Notes under the pieces: model-generated
The model's database searches: none
What the model was told of the DNA's origin: nothing
What the model saw: only the letters and a program-made list of their open reading frames with translations
Position numbers and translations under genes: made by a program
Part shown: positions 43,309 through 50,267 of the stretch, one piece after another
How positions within the stretch are numbered: position 1 is the first letter of the stretch
Layout: the number at the start of each line of letters is the position of its first letter
NCBI GenBank assembly: GCA_029218445.1
Contig: JAQXRI010000109.1
Location: forward strand, 1 to 50,267
Direction: 5' to 3'
From: Prevotellaceae bacterium
Lineage (GTDB): Bacteria; Bacteroidota; Bacteroidia; Bacteroidales; Bacteroidaceae
Length of the DNA: 50,267 nucleotides

Positions 43309-44010
43309 TTAGTCCTTAATGTTCAACTTCTTCTTGGCGTCGGCACTTATCTTTGCATTGGCAAACAATCCGCCGTTGGCAGGTATCTCCACGTCCACTT
43401 CGGCTTTGTTGTCTTCTGGCTTTGGAGCGTCTTTCAGTTCATTGGCCTTCTTTTCACGGTCCAACGCCTGCTGGCTCTTCTTGGCCACTCCGGCCTTCTT
43501 TGGTGCCAAATAGAGGAACATCTTCTTTCCTTCCAGTGAAGGCATGTGTTCCACCTTGCCGTATTCCTCAAGGTCGTTGGCGAAACGCAGCAGCAGCACC
43601 TCACCCTGCTCTTTGAACAGAATAGAACGGCCACGGAAGAACACGTAGGCACGCACCTTGTTGCCATCCTCAAGAAACTCCTTGGCATGCTTGAGCTTGA
43701 ACTGATAGTCATGCTCGTCGGTCTGAGGTCCGAATCTTATTTCCTTCACCTCAACCTTCACCTGCTTTGCCTTCATCTCCTTTGCACGCTTCTTCTGCTG
43801 ATAGAGGAACTTGGAATAGTCGATAAGACGACAAACAGGAGGATTGGCATTGGGTGATATTTCAACCAAATCCACTCCCTGGTCGCGTGCCATGTCTAAT
43901 GCTTGGCGTGTAGGAACTACTGTCGAGCCGCCGTCTCCTACTATGCGGACTTCACGTACACGTATCTGTTCATTAACACGGTACTGATTCTTTATATTGT
44001 CATTCTTCAT
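43309..44010 (-). CDS. infC: Translation initiation factor IF-3 with long C-terminal extension
   Basis: Binds the 30S subunit and checks start-codon pairing. 233 residues against about 180 in E. coli. N-domain: [49 protein letters not shown]-domain: [42 protein letters not shown]. After that, residues 171-233 form a charged, low-complexity tail ([21 protein letters not shown] onward). The gene starts at ATG 44010, not at a rare codon such as AUU. Confidence 0.97.
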   Translation of the reverse strand: MKNDNIKNQYRVNEQIRVREVRIVGDGGSTVVPTRQALDMARDQGVDLVEISPNANPPVCRLIDYSKFLYQQKKRAKEMKAKQVKVEVKEIRFGPQTDEHDYQFKLKHAKEFLEDGNKVRAYVFFRGRSILFKEQGEVLLLRFANDLEEYGKVEHMPSLEGKKMFLYLAPKKAGVAKKSQQALDREKKANELKDAPKPEDNKAEVDVEIPANGGLFANAKISADAKKKLNIKD

Positions 44011-44034
44011 TCAACTATTTTATGAAAATCGGCT

Positions 44035-44043
44035 GCAAAGGTA
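44035..44043 (-). promoter_or_regulatory. Promoter -7 element of infC
   Basis: Minus-strand TACCTTTGC, 25 bp before the infC start. A TTTG box at normal spacing is not seen, as the upstream DNA is a run of GAATGAA repeats. Confidence 0.55.
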
Positions 44044-44119
44044 CTAATAAAATTGAAAAATGAAGAATGAAGAATGAAGTATTTTATTCTACATTCCATT
44101 ATTTTAACGTTTTTTACGT

Positions 44120-46170
<2,051 letters not shown>

Positions 46171-46206
46171 CTTTTTTCTCAAAAACTTACACAGGGTTGT
46201 GGGCTG

Positions 46207-46264
46207 TTGGGGGTGTGGGCGTCCTCGCCCGCACAAGCCGCCGCAATGACTGGGGGTGTGGGCG
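46207..46264. repeat. Family C arms, two direct partial copies
   Basis: GGGGGTGTGGGCG followed by TCCTCGCCCGCAC at 46207-46234, then ACTGGGGGTGTGGGCG at 46249-46264. The same sequence forms the ends of the element at 9425-9636. It lies between the ligA promoter and the cbiB stop. Confidence 0.8.
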
Positions 46265-46269
46265 CAAGA

Positions 46270-47217
46270 TCACAACAACAGCAGTGCGACTATTGCCACG
46301 GCAAGAATCTCCGCCCTTCGGTTTATTCCCACCGCCTTGCGCATGTCCTCTACAGAGAGTTCACGGTCGGCGTGGCCAATGAAAGGCTTGTCGAACATCT
46401 CGCCGAAATATTTGTGCGGTCCGCCAAAGCGGCAACCGAGTATGCCGGCAAGGGCCGCCTCCGGCCATCCGCTGTTGGGACTGGCGTGACATGGGCCGTA
46501 TTTCACTACAAACCCCATCAGCCTCGGCCTTCCAGCCACCAGTATCATCAGCAACGCCGTGATGCGCGCCGGCAGATAGTTTGCCACATCGTCCATTCTC
46601 GCAGCCACAGTGCCGAATCGCAGATAGCGTGGCGAGTGGTAGGCTATCATCGAGTCGAGCGTGTTCACCATCTTATAGCCCATCATTGCCGGCACTCCGC
46701 CAATGGCATACCAGAACAGCGGGGCTACCACTCCGTCGCTCAAGTTTTCGGCAAGAGTCTCAAGCGCAGCCTTCTGCACTTCCTCGCGCGTAAGCTCCGA
46801 CGTGTCGCGCCCCACGATGCGTGCCACTTGTAGGCGGCCTTCGTCCAGCGAGCGGTCGAGGGCAAGAAATACGTCACGCACTTCCTTTATCAGTGTAGTT
46901 CCGGCAAGACAGTAGAACACGAGTATTGCCCTCACTGCTACACCTATTATTATATATATAGCGTCGGCAAGCTGCAGCAAAGCCCAAGTGGCGGCAACCG
47001 TGGCAGCCACAAGCCCCACGGCAAGCAACGCTCCCTTTGTCCTGCGCCAGCTTCCCCTATTGAGAAGCTTCTCGCCCTTGGCAATCAATTTGCCGAACAG
47101 CACCACAGGATGTGGCAACCGTTCAGGGTCGCCAAACATCAGGTCCAGCAACCAGCCGATTATTAGAGGGTAGAAGGTAGAGGGTAGAAGGTAGAGATAT
47201 GTTATAAAGGTGTTCAT
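46270..47217 (-). CDS. cbiB: Adenosylcobinamide-phosphate synthase
   Basis: Membrane protein joining aminopropanol phosphate to cobyric acid in late B12 synthesis; 315 residues. Signature LIIGWLLDLMFGDPERLPHPVVLFGKLI opens the family part. LRLEEVRD-type and SLDEGRLQVARIVGRDTSEL, ETLAENLSDGVVAPLFWYAIGGVPAMMGYKMVNTLDSMIAYHSPRY follow (in pieces), ending with HADRELSVEDMRKAVGINRRAEI. Residues 8-18 (LYLLPSTFYPL) come from a family A arm that has merged with the first hydrophobic segment. The aminotransferase and cobQ genes lie upstream on the same strand. Confidence 0.95.
   Translation of the reverse strand: MNTFITYLYLLPSTFYPLIIGWLLDLMFGDPERLPHPVVLFGKLIAKGEKLLNRGSWRRTKGALLAVGLVAATVAATWALLQLADAIYIIIGVAVRAILVFYCLAGTTLIKEVRDVFLALDRSLDEGRLQVARIVGRDTSELTREEVQKAALETLAENLSDGVVAPLFWYAIGGVPAMMGYKMVNTLDSMIAYHSPRYLRFGTVAARMDDVANYLPARITALLMILVAGRPRLMGFVVKYGPCHASPNSGWPEAALAGILGCRFGGPHKYFGEMFDKPFIGHADRELSVEDMRKAVGINRRAEILAVAIVALLLL
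47165..47195. repeat. Family A single arm, copy A7, in the cbiB 5' end
   Basis: GAGGGTAGAAGGTAGAG-type heptamers ending in GTAGAGATATGTT, the same junction sequence as A1's left arm. It is read on the minus strand as LPSTFYPL at the N-terminus of CbiB. Confidence 0.88.
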
Positions 47218-47240
47218 TTCTTTTGTTTTATTATTTCTAT

Positions 47241-47296
47241 CAACTCGTCAACTTGTCAACTTGTTAACTTGTCAACTTGTTAACTTGTCAACTTGT
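47241..47296. repeat. Seven-copy 8-bp tandem repeat across a stop codon
   Basis: Units CAACTCGT, CAACTTGT, CAACTTGT, TAACTTGT, CAACTTGT, TAACTTGT, CAACTTGT, without gaps. The aminotransferase stop codon (47272-47274) lies inside the array, so its last residues (QVDKLTS) are repeat-encoded. A gain or loss of a unit can change the C-terminus because 8 is not a multiple of 3. Confidence 0.92.
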
Positions 47297-48267
47297 TCCA
47301 TTATCGCTTCCACCAATGCGTCGTTTTCTTCTCTGCTTTGTGCCGCCACGCGGAAATGTTGCGGAGTGAGGCCTTTGAAGTTCGACGCGTCGCGTATCAA
47401 TATGCCATACTGTGTGGCAAGCCTATGCTTCAGCTCAGCCGCCGTTCCATGCAGGAGTCGGCAGAGCATGAAGTTTGTCCTCGTCGGCTCGACGCAGATT
47501 CCTTCTATCTCGTTCAGTTTCCCAAGCAGCCGTTGAGTCTCCTTAAGGTATGCCTCAACGTTGTCCACGGCATGGAAGCCGTTGTCAACTATATAGTGTC
47601 CTGCCTCTATTGCAAGTGCGTTTACCGCCCAAGGCCTTAGCCGCTTTCGCAGTTCCTCGGTCCATTCACGCGCTGCCACGACGTAGCCAAGGCGAAGTCC
47701 CGGTATGGAGCAGCTCTTCGTCATCGAGTGTATCTGAATGACATTGCCCATAGCAACGGCATCCTTGGCCGAGAGTTCCTCAACATCGGTAAACAAGCCA
47801 TACGACTGGTCAACCACCAAAAGCCTCTCTTTAGTTGCCATTCGCGTCAACTCGCTGCTTTCCACTGCGTTTCCCGTAGGGTTGTTGGGATTGCAGAGCC
47901 AAACGACGTCGGCCGAGTCGTCGAGGCTTATTCCCATCGCCAGGCAGGCATCTTCGTATTCGGCAAATGTAGGCCTCATTATCCTCTGCCTCACCAAGCC
48001 TCTCCTGTACAGAGTTTCTGCAATGAGATAGATGGCATCCGTTGCGCCATTGGTCACGACCACACATTCCGCAGGCACGCCAAGCCTTGCCGCCAACTTC
48101 ACTTCCAACGAGCGAGGCTCAGGCTCAGGGTAGTTGGCTATCAGCCCCACCCTCTTCCGCAGATGCTCCAACAGCGGCTGAAGGTTGGCATGGGCATAGA
48201 TGTTTGAACTGAAGTTCATCGTTATGCCCTCATATTCGTGTATGTCGTCACCGTGACCAGCTATCAT
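47272..48267 (-). CDS. CobC/CobD-like aminotransferase (threonine-phosphate decarboxylase type)
   Basis: PLP enzyme of fold type I, 331 residues, likely supplying aminopropanol phosphate for the cobamide loop. The N-terminal HGDDIHEYEG is the family's HGG-like opening; NYPEPEPRSLE, VTNGATDAIYLIAE and WLCNPNNPTG follow. The PLP lysine is K184 in HSMTKSCSIPGLRLGYV. Its place between cobQ and cbiB supports the role, though a histidinol-phosphate-like substrate cannot be excluded from sequence. It follows cobQ by 35 bp that hold AATTAAAG units, and its 3' end runs into an 8-bp tandem repeat. Confidence 0.9.
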   Translation of the reverse strand: MIAGHGDDIHEYEGITMNFSSNIYAHANLQPLLEHLRKRVGLIANYPEPEPRSLEVKLAARLGVPAECVVVTNGATDAIYLIAETLYRRGLVRQRIMRPTFAEYEDACLAMGISLDDSADVVWLCNPNNPTGNAVESSELTRMATKERLLVVDQSYGLFTDVEELSAKDAVAMGNVIQIHSMTKSCSIPGLRLGYVVAAREWTEELRKRLRPWAVNALAIEAGHYIVDNGFHAVDNVEAYLKETQRLLGKLNEIEGICVEPTRTNFMLCRLLHGTAAELKHRLATQYGILIRDASNFKGLTPQHFRVAAQSREENDALVEAIMEQVDKLTS

Positions 48268-48302
48268 CGTTGATGAAATTAAAGAATTAAAACATTAAAA
48301 TA

Positions 48303-49778
48303 TTAAAGTTGCAATATCTCATACACTTTTGCCATATCCACATGCTTCCGCACGTGGTCGGCAAGCCTGTCGTAGTGCTCTTCCTTATATCTTGCATAGT
48401 CGAAACCGCCCACACCCCCAGTGCCCCCAGCGCCACTCAACAGGAAATCTACAAAGGCAGGATTGTCCAAGCAGCCATGCAGGTAGGTTCCCATGCAGTG
48501 GTTATCTACAAAGCAGCCTTCCGTCTGTCCGTCGGCCTTAATGGTCAGCGGACGATAGCCGCCGTCGGTGGCCGTAGAAATGCCTTGGTGAATCTCATAT
48601 CCACGCATCCTTTCACTCCCGTCAACAAGCGTGAACTCCGTTTGGCAAGTCACCTTCTTCTCGCCCATTACGGTGGTTATAGGCAGCAGTCCCATTCCGT
48701 CGATGTGCATAGCCTCGCCCTCCGTCTGCCGTGGGTCGTCGATGCTGATGCCAAGCATCTGGTAGCCGCCGCAAATTCCGAGTATGGTCTGCCCTCGTTT
48801 GCGTGCCTCCTTTATGGTTGCCTCCACGCCTTCCTCCTTCAGTCGGCGCAGGTCGTCTATCGTCGATTTGCTCCCTGGCACAACTATGATGTCTGCCTTC
48901 AGCAGTTCCTCGCGGTCGGTGGTGTAATAGACGTTGAGCCTTGAATCTTGCTCTATTGCCTTGAAATCGGTAAAATTGCTCAGGTGGCGCAGCTTCACCA
49001 CAGCCACGTTCGTCTTCCCCTCGGTGGCGCTGCGCCGTTTCTTGTCGAGCACCACGCTGTCTTCGTCCTCCACGCCTACGTCTTCCAAGTAAGGCACCAC
49101 TCCGAGCACCGGCACTTGGCAGATGTCCTCTATCATGCGTCGCCCGTCGTCGAAGAGCCTCAAGTCACCACGGAACTTGTTCACTATTATGCCCTTTATC
49201 CTCCGTCGGTCCTCGGGCGTTTGCAGCATCACGCTTCCGTAGAGACTTGCAAACACTCCGCCACGGTCGATGTCGCCTACGAGTATCACGTCGGCATCGG
49301 CGTGACATGCCATGGGCATGTTCACGATGTCGCGCTCCCTGAGGTTCAGCTCCGAAATGCTTCCCGCGCCCTCCATCACTATAGGGTTGTAGCGACTGGC
49401 CAGTCGGTCGAACGCCTCGCAGGCCTCACGCCGCAGGTAGTCCTTCCCCTCGCCGCGGAAGTAGCTGTAGGCGTCGCGGTTGCCTATTGGCACTCCGTTG
49501 AGCACCACCTGCGACGTGTGGTCCGACTGCGGCTTCAGCAGTATCGGGTTCATGTCTGTATGGCATGCTATTCCCGCCGCCTCGGCCTGTGCCGCCTGCG
49601 CCCTGCCTATCTCCAGTCCTTCGGGCGTGGCGTAGGAGTTCAGGGCCATGTTCTGCGCCTTGAACGGAGCAGGACTATAGCCGTCCTGACGGAATATCCT
49701 GCAGAAAGCGGCGGCAATAACACTCTTGCCCACATCGCTTCCCGTGCCCGCAAACATTATGTTTCTCAGTCTCTTCAT
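48303..49778 (-). CDS. cobQ: Cobyric acid synthase
   Basis: Glutamine-dependent amidation of adenosylcobyrinic acid a,c-diamide; 491 residues. N-terminal P-loop-like RNIMFAGTGSDVGKSVIAAAFCRIFRQDGYSPAPFKAQNMALNS is diagnostic (in segments). MEGAGSISELNLRERDIVNM, DIDRGGVFASLYG, the glutaminase cysteine in ILGICGGYQML and histidine in CMGTYLHGCLDN are all present. The frame is open to 49889, but ATG 49778 fits the promoter at 49801. Near the C-terminus the stretch SGAGGTGGVGG is coded by a family C repeat arm (48407-48422), where the family usually has a short linker. Confidence 0.96.
   Translation of the reverse strand: MKRLRNIMFAGTGSDVGKSVIAAAFCRIFRQDGYSPAPFKAQNMALNSYATPEGLEIGRAQAAQAEAAGIACHTDMNPILLKPQSDHTSQVVLNGVPIGNRDAYSYFRGEGKDYLRREACEAFDRLASRYNPIVMEGAGSISELNLRERDIVNMPMACHADADVILVGDIDRGGVFASLYGSVMLQTPEDRRRIKGIIVNKFRGDLRLFDDGRRMIEDICQVPVLGVVPYLEDVGVEDEDSVVLDKKRRSATEGKTNVAVVKLRHLSNFTDFKAIEQDSRLNVYYTTDREELLKADIIVVPGSKSTIDDLRRLKEEGVEATIKEARKRGQTILGICGGYQMLGISIDDPRQTEGEAMHIDGMGLLPITTVMGEKKVTCQTEFTLVDGSERMRGYEIHQGISTATDGGYRPLTIKADGQTEGCFVDNHCMGTYLHGCLDNPAFVDFLLSGAGGTGGVGGFDYARYKEEHYDRLADHVRKHVDMAKVYEILQL
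48407..48422. repeat. Family C arm fragment inside cobQ
   Basis: CGCCCACACCCCCAGT is the exact reverse complement of the first 16 bases of the family C end at 9425 and of 46249-46264. It is translated on the minus strand as TGGVG. Confidence 0.75.
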
Positions 49779-49800
49779 ACCGTTTATTATAATAACTGCT

Positions 49801-49832
49801 GCAAAGTTACTTATAAAAAGCCTATCGACAAA
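49801..49832 (-). promoter_or_regulatory. Promoter of the cobalamin operon
   Basis: Minus-strand TTTG (49829-49832), exactly 19 nt, TAACTTTGC (49801-49809), 22 bp before the cobQ ATG. The short leader leaves no room for a B12 riboswitch. Confidence 0.8.
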
Positions 49833-49874
49833 CATTTTTTTACCAGTTTTTCCTTTTGTTATGAAAAAAAGTAT

Positions 49875-49984
49875 TACCTTTGCGCACAAAAACTAAAATA
49901 ACAATCAACTTTAAGTAGTAGATAAGGGAAGATTTAACTCCTTCTTACTTCTTAAGTTGAACACAAGCAAAACTTGAATGACTC
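49875..49984 (+). promoter_or_regulatory. xpt promoter -7 box and structured leader
   Basis: TACCTTTGC at 49875-49883 is a -7 element. The roughly 100-nt leader can form a stem between CAACTTTAAG (49906-49915) and CTTAAGTTG (49951-49959), with a second small hairpin CAAG-CTTG (49964-49975). I do not see the conserved core of a purine riboswitch. A repeat-like or attenuation role is possible. Confidence 0.5.
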
Positions 49985-50267
49985 ATGAATTTCCTCGAAG
50001 AAAAAATCATTGAAGACGGTGTTATCAAGGAAGGTAACATCCTAAAGGTTGACAATTTCCTCAACCATCAGATTGACGTCGATATCATTCGACAGATAGC
50101 TTACGAGTTCAAACGTCGTTTCCGTGGGAAAGAGGTAAACAAAATCCTTACCATCGAGGCGAGCGGCATTGCCATTGCCACACTGCTCGGCGACCTCTAC
50201 GACGTGCCTGTGGTTTTCGCAAAGAAAGGCGAGACGGCAAACAGCACCGACGACAAGTATGTGTCGC
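49985..50267 (+). CDS. xpt: Xanthine phosphoribosyltransferase, cut by the window edge
   Basis: Purine salvage: xanthine plus PRPP to XMP. 94 codons are visible from ATG 49985. They read MNFLEEKIIEDGVIKEGNILKV, DNFLNHQIDVDIIRQIAYEFKRRF, then KILTIEASGIAIA and VPVVFAKKGETANSTDD, all matching Xpt. The PRPP-binding loop lies beyond the window. Another ATG at 49978 is out of frame. Confidence 0.93.
   Translation, partial: MNFLEEKIIEDGVIKEGNILKVDNFLNHQIDVDIIRQIAYEFKRRFRGKEVNKILTIEASGIAIATLLGDLYDVPVVFAKKGETANSTDDKYVS

Noticed and set aside
47210..47536. Plus-strand frame with QLVNLSTC-type repeat
   Set aside because: It is the 8-bp tandem repeat plus antisense of the aminotransferase gene.
49779..49984. 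Cobalamin or purine riboswitch between cobQ and xpt
   Set aside because: The cobQ leader is about 15-20 nt by promoter position, and the xpt leader lacks a recognisable purine core.

Overview
The window reads as chromosome of a Bacteroidales bacterium, most likely Prevotellaceae (Prevotella/Segatella type). Grounds seen in the sequence: promoters of the Bacteroidetes form TTTG-N19/20-TAnnTTTG recur in front of genes, start codons lack Shine-Dalgarno boxes and sit behind A-rich leaders, and the gene set is typical of the group (DUF5715, acetyl-type MetAA next to peptidase U32, HppA, imelysin/DHOR, SpoIIE/STAS). No tRNA, rRNA, phage, transposase or CRISPR was recognised. Both ends cut a gene: purC on the left and xpt on the right.

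Layout. 1-6081: phoH-purC and (hypothetical)-hppA on the minus strand, with a DUF5715 gene on plus between them. 6181-9407: rarA, a D-2-hydroxyacid dehydrogenase and a TRIC-family channel on plus, led by an exactly duplicated promoter. 9408-9925: a repeat- and hairpin-rich non-coding stretch. 9926-18637: a plus-strand envelope and haem cluster with two outer-membrane porins, an imelysin lipoprotein, a di-haem oxidoreductase, a mono-haem cytochrome c lipoprotein, a chorismatase/RidA-like enzyme and a CcsB-CcsA-type cytochrome c maturation protein. This looks like a periplasmic iron/haem redox module. 18643-31028: one long minus-strand run. Its upstream part is zinc-ribbon protein, Ser/Thr kinase, four-module CbxX-type AAA+ ATPase, zinc-ribbon/FHA protein and PP2C phosphatase, a complete write/read/erase phospho-signalling set around an ATPase. 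It is followed by metAA, a peptidase U32 gene and a zinc-ribbon lipoprotein. 31261-37889: ABC-F, alkaline phosphatase, rny, zapA, a coiled-coil protein and a hypothetical gene. 38023-42356: rfbA, then a STAS / SpoIIE phosphatase / NMT1-like binding-protein operon. 42601-46120: infC-rpmI-rplT and ligA. 46270-49778: late cobalamin genes (cobQ, an aminotransferase, cbiB). 49985-end: xpt.

The strongest non-genic signal is a set of dispersed repeats. Family A is a heptamer array (GGTAGAG/GGTAGAA), usually two inverted arms around a short core; it occurs seven times, three of them inside genes in frame (DUF5715, peptidase U32, cbiB). Family B is a MITE-like palindrome with two copies, one carrying a nested insertion. 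Family C is a GGGGGTGTGGGCG element with 33-bp inverted ends, one arm of which codes for a glycine-rich stretch in cobQ. Families A and B share a core motif. Other unusual structures are a four-copy 21-bp palindrome array before the imelysin gene, competing hairpins at 9492-9556, and a seven-copy 8-bp tandem repeat running across the 3' end of the cobalamin aminotransferase gene.

The best candidates for undescribed biology are the kinase/AAA+/FHA/PP2C operon with a palindrome at its predicted start site, and the family A element that inserts in coding sequence without breaking the frame.
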